Made by a program: the position numbers and the translations under genes. The notes beneath the pieces were generated by a model. That model made no database searches and was not told where the DNA came from. It was given only the letters and a program-made list of their open reading frames with translations. A DNA stretch of 64,000 nucleotides from Enterococcus canis NBRC 100695. GTDB taxonomy: Bacteria; Bacillota; Bacilli; Lactobacillales; Enterococcaceae. Shown one piece after another: positions 30,232-39,060 of the stretch (positions are counted from its first letter, which is position 1; every line of letters begins with the position of its first letter). The stretch covers positions 168,498-232,497 of the forward strand of contig NZ_BCQJ01000004.1 of assembly GCF_001544375.1 (NCBI RefSeq), read 5' to 3'.

Positions 30232-30417
30232 TTAAATATAGATAATATAACTATTAGAATATTCCGTTTTTCCACTGAATATTTCGTGCTTGTGTTAGTA
30301 GGTTCTGTCTACTTTTTATGCTATGCTTACAATACATTGATGACGTTTTCTTCAAAATTGTTCTTCTAATTTTATAGGAAAGGCGAGATTCATTCTTGAG
30401 TCTCGACAGGTGACCTT

Positions 30418-32181
30418 ATGAAGATTGCAATCATTGGCGCCGGCCCGCGTGGCTTATCAGTCGCTGAACGGCTATGTGCTCGTCATGAAACTTTGACACT
30501 TTACTTGATCGACCCTTTTGGGATTGGCGGAATCGTTTGGCAAAAAGAGCAATCCCCTTATTTTCTTATGAATACTATCAGTCAGCAAGTAACCCTATTT
30601 ACTGATAGCAGTTGCCAATTAGACGGCCCTATCATTGACGGTCCTCACTTATATCAATGGTTACAAGAAACAGAGTCACACACATTGCCCAAGACGCTAC
30701 AGGCAGCCGCTCGTCAATTGACAGCAGATGAACCAGCTCCCAGAGCACTCTATGGTGTTTATCAAGAATGGTTTTTCCAAAAATTACAGCAGCGCTACCC
30801 ACAGGTGACCTTTCATGTCCTAAAAGACACAGTAACTGATATACGCCAATCCCAGCCTGTCGTACTAGAGTTAGCTAGTAACGAGCCTTTGACTGTAGAT
30901 GCTGCCATCCTAACATTGGGACATTCTCCCAATGAGTTCAAAGCTGAGGAACAGGCATTTTTCGCCTTAAATAAAACGACACCCGTTTATTTTCCGGCTC
31001 AGGTGCCCACCCAGGTGGATCTTCAGACAATTCAAAAAACAGATATTGTCATCTTGCGGGGACTAGGGCTAAGTTTTTTTGACTATCTCAGTCTATTAAC
31101 CCAAGGACGCGGCGGTTTATTTGCGTGGCAAGCAGGACAGCTGCACTACCTTCCCTCTGGTGAAGACCCCCTCATCCTGGCTAGTTCTCGTTCCGGACTG
31201 CCCTACCACGTGCGGGGAGACAACCAAAAGCGGTATGGCGAAAGTTATCAGCCAGTCTTTTTCACAAAAAAGACGCTGCAAAATTTAAGCGCACCAGTGC
31301 CTTATACTAAGTTATGGAAACTTTTACAAATCGAAATCGAAGCTTGCTACTACTGGACGGCTCATTGTCAAAAAGTACCGCTAGCAGCTGGCTCACGAAC
31401 CGCTTTTTATCAACACTATCAAGACTCTCGTCAACAACCAGAACAGTTTAAACAAGCCTACCAGCTCACCTTACCTACCTGGTCTTGGGACAACGTACTT
31501 GAGCCGGTCAAAGCCACTGATTTAGCAGATTTTCAGGCCCAGCTGCAGACTTTCTTACTACAAGATGCCCGCGAAGCACGCAAAGGCAATTTGAACGGTC
31601 CGTTAGCTAGCGCCCTTGATGCCTTAAAAGATTTGCGTGATGAGGTCCGCTTGATGATAACGCTACTCTCTGAGGAAGAGCGTTCACAATGCTTTTTAGG
31701 CGAGTTCGTTGGTATCAACGCCTCTCTATCCATCGGCCCACCAAGTCACAAAGGACTCGAACTAGCGGCTTTACAAGCAGCTGGTGTCGTCACGTTCACA
31801 GGACCAGATATGCAAGTTACCCATGATGGCGATGCCTTTGTAGTCACCTCTACTTATCCAGAAACTTTTCGGGGAACGAAATTAGTAGAAGCGCGTTTAC
31901 CTGGCATTCAAGCTGATAAAAGCTTAAATCCACTGACCCAAGCACTTTTAAATAGAGGCTTTGCGCGTTTACATCAATTGGCTGACACGGCAACTGGTGC
32001 GCTGGCGATTGATGCAGATGGTCGCTTGTTGGCGGCAGACGGTCAGCCGCAACCTACGCTTTTTTTAGCGGGTATTCCTACTGAAGGCTACCACTTTTTA
32101 ACCGCGCTTAGTCCTAGACCTGGTGTCAATGAACAATTTTTCCAAGAAACCGATCGAATTGCCCAACGAGTTTTAGCTTAA
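30418..32181 (+). CDS. FAD/NAD(P)-binding protein of unknown role
   Basis: A 587-residue cytoplasmic protein with an N-terminal Rossmann dinucleotide site (KIAIIGAGPRGLSVAERLCAR; GAGPRG at about 7-12), the PYFLMNT stretch and a mid-protein ILTLGHSPNEF typical of the FAD_NAD_binding_9 group. Members are poorly characterised and often annotated as FAD-NAD(P) binding or hydroxyacylglutathione-like proteins by neighbourhood only. It has its own promoter region divergent from the glycerol-like operon, a small hairpin just before an AGGTGA ribosome site, and a strong stem after the stop. I cannot assign a substrate. Confidence 0.8.
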   Translation: MKIAIIGAGPRGLSVAERLCARHETLTLYLIDPFGIGGIVWQKEQSPYFLMNTISQQVTLFTDSSCQLDGPIIDGPHLYQWLQETESHTLPKTLQAAARQLTADEPAPRALYGVYQEWFFQKLQQRYPQVTFHVLKDTVTDIRQSQPVVLELASNEPLTVDAAILTLGHSPNEFKAEEQAFFALNKTTPVYFPAQVPTQVDLQTIQKTDIVILRGLGLSFFDYLSLLTQGRGGLFAWQAGQLHYLPSGEDPLILASSRSGLPYHVRGDNQKRYGESYQPVFFTKKTLQNLSAPVPYTKLWKLLQIEIEACYYWTAHCQKVPLAAGSRTAFYQHYQDSRQQPEQFKQAYQLTLPTWSWDNVLEPVKATDLADFQAQLQTFLLQDAREARKGNLNGPLASALDALKDLRDEVRLMITLLSEEERSQCFLGEFVGINASLSIGPPSHKGLELAALQAAGVVTFTGPDMQVTHDGDAFVVTSTYPETFRGTKLVEARLPGIQADKSLNPLTQALLNRGFARLHQLADTATGALAIDADGRLLAADGQPQPTLFLAGIPTEGYHFLTALSPRPGVNEQFFQETDRIAQRVLA

Positions 32182-32182
32182 G

Positions 32183-32222
32183 AGTCTGGACCATAACTTT
32201 TTAAGTTATGGCCCAGACTCCT
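32183..32222 (+). terminator. probable terminator after the FAD/NAD(P)-binding gene
   Basis: Long stem GAGTCTGG-x-CCATAACTT / AAGTTATGG-x-CCAGACTC directly after the stop. The T tract is weak (CCTTCC), so termination is likely but not assured. The 200 bases that follow hold the next promoter region (TTGGAC at 32366, CATAAT at 32390) and an imperfect inverted repeat CTAGCGAAA / TTTCACTAG at 32293-32316. Confidence 0.6.
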
Positions 32223-32426
32223 TCCGAATAAACAGTGAAAGTAGAAGCAACCTCATTTTAGCCAGTTTCCATAGGAGTTATTTTAGATATTACTAGCGAA
32301 ATGCTGGCTTTCACTAGACAAAGTCGTCTTTTTTCGCTAAAGTAGTTCTGTTTCTTGCCAAATTTTGGACAAGTGAACCTAGCAACTGCATAATGGCATT
32401 ATACTCTATTGAAAAGAGGCATTCTT

Positions 32427-33593
32427 ATGATTCGCACATTGATTCAGCGACTTCAACAGCGTTATCCTGAACAAGAAGTCTTCCGTACCAAAATTGGCAT
32501 TTCTGCCGGCTTGATCGGCTTAGGCACTAATCTATTGCTTTTTATAGCTAAAATGTTTTTAGGACTAATCACACAAAGCGTCTCAATTATGGCAGATGCC
32601 ATCAACAATCTTTCCGATACAGCCTCTTCGGTCATGACGCTGTTGGGCTTTCATGTTAGCAGTAAGCCAGCTGATAAAGAACACCCTTATGGACATGAAC
32701 GATTTGAATATATTAGTGGTCTCTTCATCGCACTTTTGATCATCTTTGTCGGATTTCAATTTTTGAAAACCTCCTTTGAGCGAATTCTTGACCCTGTTAG
32801 TACCAAAATCAGCCCGATTGTTTTCGTGATTTTGGTCTTATCGATTTTGATCAAACTATGGCAAAGTACAGTCTATACTAAAATGGGCACCGCCATTCAA
32901 TCGAACACTCTTGCCGCTACAGCCCAAGATAGCCGCAACGATGTTTTGACGACCATCGTGGTTTTGCTTTCCGCAGGTGTTGAATTGGCCACTGGCTGGC
33001 GCGTGGATGGTTATATTGGTCTTTTGATTGCCCTTTACATTTTATTCAGTGGCGTCCAAATGATCAAAAGCTTTATTGATGAGTTACTGGGGACCCGGCC
33101 AACTGACGAGGAAATCCAGGATATGGAAGATCGATTAGATCGTTACACCCAAATCATTGGTTATCATGACTTAATGGTCCATGCTTATGGCCCGACACAA
33201 CGCTTTGCTACCGTGCACATCGAGGTAGATGATCAACTGACTCTTGAAGAAGCTCATGCCGTCAGCGACCGCATTGAACGCGATTTTCAAGAAGGACTGA
33301 ATGTGCAACTAGTTTGTCATCTAGATCCTGTTGACCTCCATGACCACCGGCGCCAACTAATCCGCAAGCAATTGAAACGATTCTTACGCTACCTAGATGA
33401 CGGTCTCAGTCTTCATGACCTGCGCCTCTTCCGAGAAGCGGAAGGCGAACGCTTGACCTTTGATGTGGTCGTGCCTAAAAATTGTCGTTTCACAGACCAA
33501 GAATTATTAGACCGGATTCGACGCTTTTTAGCAGATGAATTTGATTTGACCCAAGTCGAAGTTGTCTTCGATCATAATTATTTGTTGAACTAA
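32427..33593 (+). CDS. cation diffusion facilitator, probable manganese exporter
   Basis: A 388-residue CDF-family metal/proton antiporter with six predicted membrane helices (about 25-215) and a long cytoplasmic C-terminal domain. The family stretch MADAINNLSDTASS gives the TM2 pair Asn60/Asp64, and AQDSRND gives the TM5 pair Asp168/Asp172. In CDF proteins zinc/iron members usually have Asp or His at these places, while the Asn-Asp plus DxxxD set marks the manganese group (MntE-like). HPYGHERFEYISGL is also typical. I place the start at the ATG at 32427 after AAGAGG. The C-terminal extension beyond residue 300 is longer than in short CDF proteins. Confidence 0.88.
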   Translation: MIRTLIQRLQQRYPEQEVFRTKIGISAGLIGLGTNLLLFIAKMFLGLITQSVSIMADAINNLSDTASSVMTLLGFHVSSKPADKEHPYGHERFEYISGLFIALLIIFVGFQFLKTSFERILDPVSTKISPIVFVILVLSILIKLWQSTVYTKMGTAIQSNTLAATAQDSRNDVLTTIVVLLSAGVELATGWRVDGYIGLLIALYILFSGVQMIKSFIDELLGTRPTDEEIQDMEDRLDRYTQIIGYHDLMVHAYGPTQRFATVHIEVDDQLTLEEAHAVSDRIERDFQEGLNVQLVCHLDPVDLHDHRRQLIRKQLKRFLRYLDDGLSLHDLRLFREAEGERLTFDVVVPKNCRFTDQELLDRIRRFLADEFDLTQVEVVFDHNYLLN

Positions 33594-33596
33594 CCA

Positions 33597-33634
33597 AAAG
33601 ACCGCTACTCGTTTCTGAGAGTACCGGTCTTTTA
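33597..33634 (+). terminator. terminator after the CDF exporter gene
   Basis: Stem AAAAGACCG ... TACTC / GAGAGTA ... CGGTCTTTT with a T-rich tail. Confidence 0.8.
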
Positions 33635-33733
33635 CTTTTGTGAAGCAGCTTGAGGTAAATTGTTTTATTTTTAAAAAAACAGCGCGTATGATATCTCTGT
33701 ACTTATTCTATTTCTATTTAGGAGTTGTTGGTA

Positions 33734-34384
33734 ATGAGAAAATATGTGGCAGAGTTTTTAGGTACCTTTATGTTAGTCTTTTTAGGTACAGGTACAGTTG
33801 TTGTGGCACAAGGGGATACCTTAACAATCGGTTTAGCATTTGGACTAGCCATCACTATTATGGCTTATAGCCTAGGTGGTATTTCTGGTGGGAACTTTAA
33901 CCCTGCGGTTTCACTTGCAATGATTTTTAACAAACGTTTATCCGTTAAAGATGGCTTGTTCTATATGCTTTCTCAAGCATTAGGCGCCATTGCTGCATCT
34001 GGTGTTTTATCAATTTTTATTCATGCGTTGAAATTACCAAGCGATGGCTACGGCCAAACAGATTTCCCTAATATTTCGGCAGGTACTGCCTTTTTAGTGG
34101 AAACATTGATTACCTTCTTGTTTGTCTTTGTTATTTTGATGGTTACTAGCCAAAAATTTGGCAACAGTACGATGGCGCCCCTAACAATCGGGATCACGCT
34201 AGCCTTCTTGATTATTGTTGCGTTGAATTTGACCGGCGGTTCCCTAAATCCTGCTCGTAGCTTAGGACCAGCTCTATTTGCCGGCGGTTCTGCTTTGAGC
34301 CACTACTGGGTCTACTTGTTGGCACCTTTTGTTGGTAGTGCCATCGCTGCTTTCTTAGGCCAATGGATGGGCAGTGAAGAATAA
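33734..34384 (+). CDS. aquaporin (AqpZ-type MIP channel)
   Basis: A 216-residue major intrinsic protein with six membrane helices and both half-helix motifs, NFNPAV in the first half and GSLNPARS in the second. After the second NPA, Ser rather than Asp follows the Arg; glycerol facilitators usually have NxARD, so water is the likelier cargo. The loops are short as in aquaporins. The ATG at 33734 is nine bases after TAGGAG; two in-frame TTG codons just upstream are less suitable. It stands alone between two terminators. Some lactic acid bacterial members pass both water and small polyols, so glycerol cannot be excluded. Confidence 0.88.
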   Translation: MRKYVAEFLGTFMLVFLGTGTVVVAQGDTLTIGLAFGLAITIMAYSLGGISGGNFNPAVSLAMIFNKRLSVKDGLFYMLSQALGAIAASGVLSIFIHALKLPSDGYGQTDFPNISAGTAFLVETLITFLFVFVILMVTSQKFGNSTMAPLTIGITLAFLIIVALNLTGGSLNPARSLGPALFAGGSALSHYWVYLLAPFVGSAIAAFLGQWMGSEE

Positions 34385-34393
34385 CTATCAGAA

Positions 34394-34454
34394 AAAAGCT
34401 TCGGCTAACACTTCCAAAGATTAACTTGGAATGGAATGTGTTGCCGAAGTTTTT
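34394..34454. terminator. bidirectional terminator between aquaporin and aldehyde dehydrogenase genes
   Basis: Long stem AAGCTTCGGC-x-AACAC / GTGTT-x-CCGAAGTTTTT with an inner TTCCAA / TTGGAA hairpin and T runs on both strands. Confidence 0.85.
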
Positions 34455-34455
34455 T

Positions 34456-35922
34456 TTATTTATTAATATGCATATAAATATTTTTATCCTGTGTATAAGC
34501 GTCTAAAATTGTCTTATAGGTTTCTCGACCGATCCCAGATTTTTTATACCCACCAAAAGGCGTCCCAGCTGGCAGTTCACCATAGGTATTAATCCACATT
34601 GTCCCTGTACGAACAGCACGAGCAACCCGGAAAGCTCGGTCGATATTTTCAGTAAAGACGCCACCTGCTAAACCGTAGTCGGAATCATTAGCAATTTGAA
34701 TGGCTTCCGCTTCATCTGTAAATTTGATAACCACCAATACAGGACCAAAAATTTCTTCCTGAGCAACCTGCATATCATTGGTCACATTCGTTAAGATTGT
34801 TGGCTGCATAAAGGAACCTTTTGCCAGTTCGCCTTCACAACGTGCACCACCTGTTAAAATTTCAGCACCTTCCTCTTGGCCAATCTTGATATATTCCAAA
34901 ATTGTGTCCATCTGTCCTTCATTGATTTGAGCCCCCATCTCAGTTGCCTCTTCCCATGGCAATCCTACCTTCACTTGTTGGAATTCTTTCGCTAGAGCCT
35001 CCGTAAAACGGTCATAGATGGCCTCATGAACTAACAGACGACTTCCAGCCGAGCAAACTTGCCCTTGATTAGTCAAAATCCCACTCTTGGCGAAAGCTAA
35101 GGCCCGGTCAAAATCAGCATCATCAAAAATGATATGCGCAGACTTACCGCCTAATTCTAAAGTAGCCGGGATTAGATTTTTCGCCGCACCTTCTGCCACT
35201 TTATAGCCAACTTCTGTTGACCCCGTAAAAGCTAGTTTTGCAAAGCCTGGATGAGTCAGCATATAATTTCCTGACTCAGATCCTTTCCCGGTAATGATAT
35301 TAAGTACCCCTTTAGGTAAAAGATCATTCATGATTTTAGCTGCTTCCAAAAGACTAAGTGGCGTTGAGGAAGATGGGTGGATCACGATCGTATCCCCAGC
35401 AGCCAAGGCTGGTGCAATTTTCCAGGCCGCCATCAGCAATGGGAAATTCCAAGGAACTATTTGCCCTACCACTCCAATTGGTTCTTTTAAGACCATTGTC
35501 AAGGTTTCTTCGTTCAGTTCTTTGATGGTTCCTTCTTCAGAGCGAACAAGTGCGGCAAAGTAGCGAAAATGGTCAATGGCGAGCGGGATATCACCGTTTT
35601 TAGTTTCACGGATTGGTTTGCCGTTATCCAAAGTTTCAACCATAGCAAGGCGTTCTGCATTTTCTTCCAATTGATCTGCAATCATGAGCAGTATGCTACT
35701 GCGCTCTTCCACACTGGTCTTACTCCAGTCAGGAAAGGCGTTCTGCGCTGCTTCAACTGCCCGGTCCACATCTGCTTCTGTTGCACTGATAAAAGTTGCT
35801 AAAGCTTCTCCTGTACTAGGATTTTTGGTTGTCAGTCTTTTTCCTTCACTACCTTCTGTCCATTTACCATCAATCAACAATTGATAGGCCTCATCTAACC
35901 ATTTTCCTTTATCCACTTGCAT
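34456..35922 (-). CDS. NAD(P)-dependent aldehyde dehydrogenase
   Basis: A 488-residue member of the aldehyde dehydrogenase superfamily, oxidising an aldehyde to a carboxylate in the cytoplasm. It shows NFPLLMAAWKIAPALAAGDTIVIHPSSSTPLS (coenzyme site), FTGSTEVGY, the catalytic Glu in LELGGKSAHIIF and the catalytic Cys in NQGQVCSAGSR, then EEIFGPVLVVIKF. The ATG at 35922 follows AAGGAG; an out-of-frame ATG lies at 35930 and the frame extension to 36003 has no site. It is monocistronic and divergent from the rnf-like operon, with a good cre site between them. Substrate unknown; betaine-aldehyde and general aliphatic aldehydes are common in this group. Confidence 0.92.
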   Translation of the reverse strand: MQVDKGKWLDEAYQLLIDGKWTEGSEGKRLTTKNPSTGEALATFISATEADVDRAVEAAQNAFPDWSKTSVEERSSILLMIADQLEENAERLAMVETLDNGKPIRETKNGDIPLAIDHFRYFAALVRSEEGTIKELNEETLTMVLKEPIGVVGQIVPWNFPLLMAAWKIAPALAAGDTIVIHPSSSTPLSLLEAAKIMNDLLPKGVLNIITGKGSESGNYMLTHPGFAKLAFTGSTEVGYKVAEGAAKNLIPATLELGGKSAHIIFDDADFDRALAFAKSGILTNQGQVCSAGSRLLVHEAIYDRFTEALAKEFQQVKVGLPWEEATEMGAQINEGQMDTILEYIKIGQEEGAEILTGGARCEGELAKGSFMQPTILTNVTNDMQVAQEEIFGPVLVVIKFTDEAEAIQIANDSDYGLAGGVFTENIDRAFRVARAVRTGTMWINTYGELPAGTPFGGYKKSGIGRETYKTILDAYTQDKNIYMHINK

Positions 35923-35988
35923 CCACTCATCTCCTTTATCGTAATTACTTTTAGTATAGCAAGAAAATAATTTAGAGGACAAACAATA

Positions 35989-36002
35989 AGATATCGCTTT
36001 CA
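35989..36002. promoter_or_regulatory. cre (CcpA) site between aldehyde dehydrogenase and rnfC-like genes
   Basis: On the minus strand TGAAAGCGATATCT matches the cre consensus at 13 of 14 positions. Relative to the probable aldehyde dehydrogenase promoter (TTGTCC, 18 bp, TATACT) it lies upstream of the -35, a position where CcpA can activate as well as repress; it could also act on the divergent operon. Confidence 0.75.
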
Positions 36003-36100
36003 TTCCGAGGCTAGCTCTTGTGTTATTTCTTTATCCTGTCTGTTTTTTCTGTTACCATTAAAATAGGAATTGTTATAGCACAGAAAGGAGCTGACTTTCT

Positions 36101-37402
36101 ATGAAAAAGAAATTTTCCGGTGGCATCCAATTAGCCCCTAGTACTGAAGAATTAAAAAAGCTATTTAAAGCACCACTAGAATTGACTAGGATTGAACCGG
36201 ATTATGTTGTGATTCCCGTTAGCCAACATATTGGTGCCCCTAATGAAGTATTAGTGGCGGTTGGTGACCAAGTAGCAGAAGGACAATTGATTGCTCGCAA
36301 TTCAGCTGCAGTCAGCGGCTACGTTCACGCCTCCATCAGCGGTATTGTGACAGCTATTAAAGAGGTCCCTGGACTTGGCGAACAGCAATTGGCTATCCGG
36401 ATACAACGTGGACCAGCCGAGGAGGTGCGCCTATCAGAAATGTCCCCATTAGAAACTGTCCGCCATGCTGGTATCGTAGGGATGGGCGGTGCCACCTTTC
36501 CTACCCATGTAAAATTAGATCCAGACCCTGAGATTACTGTACATACCGTTGTCTTGAATGGTGCCGAATGTGAGCCCTTCCTCCTGTCGGACAATCTGTT
36601 AATGATTCGTGAAAGCGAGAAAATCATACGCGGCGGCAGAATCATGCAGGAACTATTGGGAGCGAAGCGAATTCTAGTAGGAATCGAAGCCGACAAGCCG
36701 CAGGCGATCGCCGCCATGGCTCAGGCAGCCGCCCCTTTTCCAGATATTGAAGTCGTTACCTTGCCTACTATCTATCCGCAAGGAGGCGAAAAGGAAATTT
36801 TAGAATCCTTGCTAGGGGTTGAGTCACCGATGCACGATCGGACCATTGCTACAGGGGCTTTTTCTACCAACGTGGCCACCTCAAAAGCAGTTGCCGATGC
36901 AGTGGATGAGCGGCGTCCGCTAACCAGGCGGTATGTAACTGTTACCGGTGACGTGATGACGCCTAAAATTGTGGAATTCCCCTTAGGCACCACCGCTGAA
37001 CAGTTGATTGACTTTTGTGGTGGCTTTAACGGCGCTCCCTCCCGCATCTTAAATGGCGGACCCATGATGGGAAAAACCTTACCAAATCTAGAGGTTCCCT
37101 TAACCAAGGGGAGTAATGGACTGGTGGTTTTGAATCATGCTCACGACGGAAAAACAGAAGAATCTCCGTGTATCCGCTGTAATCGTTGTGTAACGGTCTG
37201 TCCAATTCGCTTGGAGCCTCATCATATCGACTTAGCCTACCGTAGCGGCAATTATGCTCGCGTGGCACAATTACTAGCCGAGGAGTGTATCAACTGTGGC
37301 TGTTGTACCTACGTTTGCCCCGCCCGTCGTAATCTTGCCGCTAATATCGTAGCAGCTGGCAATAAAGTCGCCACAATAAAGGAGGAGCTTGCCAATGACT
37401 GA
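36101..37402 (+). CDS. rnfC: RnfC-like electron transport subunit
   Basis: A 433-residue peripheral membrane subunit of the Rnf/Nqr type. It has an N-terminal barrel-sandwich domain (FSGGIQLAPSTEELK), an NADH/FMN-binding Complex1_51K-like domain (GIVGMGGATFPTHVKL, NGAECEPFLLSDN), a SLBB-like region and a C-terminal ferredoxin domain with two [4Fe-4S] motifs: Cys357/360/363/367 and Cys396/399/402/406. In Rnf complexes this subunit oxidises NADH. Length is normal for RnfC. It overlaps rnfD by eight bases. RnfB, RnfG and RnfE are absent here, so its electron partner is unclear. Confidence 0.92.
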   Translation: MKKKFSGGIQLAPSTEELKKLFKAPLELTRIEPDYVVIPVSQHIGAPNEVLVAVGDQVAEGQLIARNSAAVSGYVHASISGIVTAIKEVPGLGEQQLAIRIQRGPAEEVRLSEMSPLETVRHAGIVGMGGATFPTHVKLDPDPEITVHTVVLNGAECEPFLLSDNLLMIRESEKIIRGGRIMQELLGAKRILVGIEADKPQAIAAMAQAAAPFPDIEVVTLPTIYPQGGEKEILESLLGVESPMHDRTIATGAFSTNVATSKAVADAVDERRPLTRRYVTVTGDVMTPKIVEFPLGTTAEQLIDFCGGFNGAPSRILNGGPMMGKTLPNLEVPLTKGSNGLVVLNHAHDGKTEESPCIRCNRCVTVCPIRLEPHHIDLAYRSGNYARVAQLLAEECINCGCCTYVCPARRNLAANIVAAGNKVATIKEELAND

Positions 37403-38387
37403 ACGTCTTTTAACGGGACCTTCGCCCCATCTGCGTGGCGACTGGACTACGCGTAAAATCATGGGCTGGGTGGTGTTAGCACTTTTACCCGCTATTCTAG
37501 CGTCTGGCTATTTTTTCGGACCACGCGTCTGGCTATTATATCTGCTGGCAACTGTAACTGCCTTAGTTGCTGAAGCCCTGTGGTTCAAATTCACGAATAA
37601 AACGGCGACCCATGATTTGAGCGCTGTGGTAACCGCACTTTTGTTAACCATGAACTTGCCACCATCAGCTCCTTGGTATTTTCCTGTTATTGGGACTTTT
37701 TTTGCCATTATCGTAGTCAAAGAATTTTTCGGTGGCCTCGGCTATAATTTTTTAAACCCCGCCCTAGGTGGACGTGCTTTATTAGTGGGACTTTTCTTCT
37801 CGGAAATGTTCAAAATCAGCTGGTCAGCGCCACCTTTTGACCGGATTCCGCCTGAGGTCGTCACGCAAGCCACCCCCTTAGAGCTGTTGCGCAACGGCGA
37901 GCTCTTGTCAGGTTCCTTTTTGTGGTCTTCCTTTATTGGGGATATTGGCGGTCGAATCGGCGAAACCTCTAGTTTACTCCTTTTGCTAGGTGGCGGCTTA
38001 CTACTTTGGCAAGGCATCATCCACATTCGGATTCCCGCAACTATTTTTGTAACAGTTGGTCTCGGTGTCTGGCTATTTTCCGGCGAAGGATTAGCTAGCT
38101 GGCAAACCGTTTTAGGACACCTAACAGGTGGTGGCCTGATTCTAGGCAGCATCTACATGGCAACCGATTACGCCTCTAGTCCGGCAACGGTTTTAGGAGA
38201 ATATCTTTATGCTTTGGGAATTGGCCTGATTATTTTACTCTTCCGTTTTTGGGGTGCGACCTATGAAGGTGTCAGCTATGCTATCCTCACGATGAATTGT
38301 GCCACTCCTTTAATCGACCGCTTGATTCGCAGACGCGTTTTGGGGGAACCAGGCTCTAAGACTCTCGGCGTGAAATTGGACCATTAG
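37395..38387 (+). CDS. rnfD: RnfD/NqrB-like flavinylated membrane subunit
   Basis: A 330-residue integral membrane protein with about nine to ten helices. Family marks are HDLSAVVTALLLTMNLPP, NFLNPALGGRALL and TDYASSP. The stretch VTQATPLELL places Thr160 in the xxATP context where RnfD and NqrB carry covalently bound FMN; attachment would need an ApbE-type flavin transferase, which is not in the window. The ATG at 37395 follows GGAGGAG inside the end of rnfC, so the two are coupled. In Rnf complexes this subunit shares in electron flow coupled to ion movement across the membrane. Confidence 0.9.
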   Translation: MTERLLTGPSPHLRGDWTTRKIMGWVVLALLPAILASGYFFGPRVWLLYLLATVTALVAEALWFKFTNKTATHDLSAVVTALLLTMNLPPSAPWYFPVIGTFFAIIVVKEFFGGLGYNFLNPALGGRALLVGLFFSEMFKISWSAPPFDRIPPEVVTQATPLELLRNGELLSGSFLWSSFIGDIGGRIGETSSLLLLLGGGLLLWQGIIHIRIPATIFVTVGLGVWLFSGEGLASWQTVLGHLTGGGLILGSIYMATDYASSPATVLGEYLYALGIGLIILLFRFWGATYEGVSYAILTMNCATPLIDRLIRRRVLGEPGSKTLGVKLDH

Positions 38388-38398
38388 GAGGGAATCTT

Positions 38399-38953
38399 AT
38401 GCATATCACAAGTATTATGTGCTGTTTTTTTGGTAGTCTATGGCTAGTGACCCATTACTATCAGCAGCCAGCAAATCTGAAGCACCCTGAACCCACACCT
38501 TTCAACCGTTCACTATGGGGTGCTGTCGTCGCTGGCCTTAGCGTAGTTCTTAGTAGCAGCTTGTTCTTCTTTCTGCAAAAATTAACATTGCCAGGAAATG
38601 CCTCTGTCATGTTGTTTCTGCTATTCCTATTAGGCAGCTGCTTGATCAGTGGTCTACTATGTTTCCTATTTAAACGTTCCCTAAGCGAAATCCGCTTTCT
38701 GCTACCTTTGACGGTGCTCTTGGATTTAACACTACCCCACACTTTTGGCACTACCAGTTACTTCATCCAAGTTGCAGCCGTCAGCCTGTTCCTATTCTTT
38801 TGTAGTGTTTTTTTGACCGGCATCGAAGAACGTACGCAAGATGCGCCGATCCCCGCACTTCTTCAAGGAATACCTTTGCGGCTACTTGCACTTTTTCTGA
38901 TTTGGCTGAGCCTTTCCTTTTTCCAAGGCGTCTTTTATGGCCAACTTTTTTAG
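38399..38953 (+). CDS. RnfA-like membrane protein lacking the conserved cysteine motif
   Basis: A 184-residue protein with about six hydrophobic helices. Its second half aligns by eye with RnfA: LTGIEERTQDAPIPALLQGIPLRLL corresponds to the RnfA segment with GIRERLE...P.AFQG.PIALI. However, where RnfA has LITTNCAVLG, with a cysteine that binds the intramembrane iron-sulfur centre, this protein reads LTVLLDLTLP with no cysteine, and the first helix is also altered. It starts after AGGAGGG, 11 bases from rnfD, and ends the operon before a terminator. Assignment as a degenerate RnfA/RnfE relative is inference from this visual comparison; it could be a scaffold or an unrelated membrane partner. 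Confidence 0.65.
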   Translation: MHITSIMCCFFGSLWLVTHYYQQPANLKHPEPTPFNRSLWGAVVAGLSVVLSSSLFFFLQKLTLPGNASVMLFLLFLLGSCLISGLLCFLFKRSLSEIRFLLPLTVLLDLTLPHTFGTTSYFIQVAAVSLFLFFCSVFLTGIEERTQDAPIPALLQGIPLRLLALFLIWLSLSFFQGVFYGQLF

Positions 38954-38976
38954 AATTTAAACCGATACAATACTCA

Positions 38977-39022
38977 AAAACGCCTAAGGTTTTCCAATAT
39001 AAGGAAAACTCTAGGCGTTTTG
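38977..39022. terminator. bidirectional terminator between the rnf-like operon and the zinc peptidase gene
   Basis: Stem AAAACGCCTA-x-GGTTTTCC / GGAAAAC-x-CTAGGCGTTTT with A and T runs at the ends. Confidence 0.85.
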
Positions 39023-39060
39023 CTAATTAAAAAGTTACCGGTAACCGGCTAGCCAATATT

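Noticed and set aside
32223..32426. Possible manganese riboswitch (yybP-ykoY) before the CDF exporter
   Set aside because: I could not find the conserved core of that class; only imperfect stems are visible.
33734..34384. Annotation of the MIP channel as a glycerol facilitator because of the nearby glycerol genes
   Set aside because: The second NPA motif is followed by Arg-Ser rather than Arg-Asp and the protein is short, which fits an aquaporin better; glycerol passage is left open.
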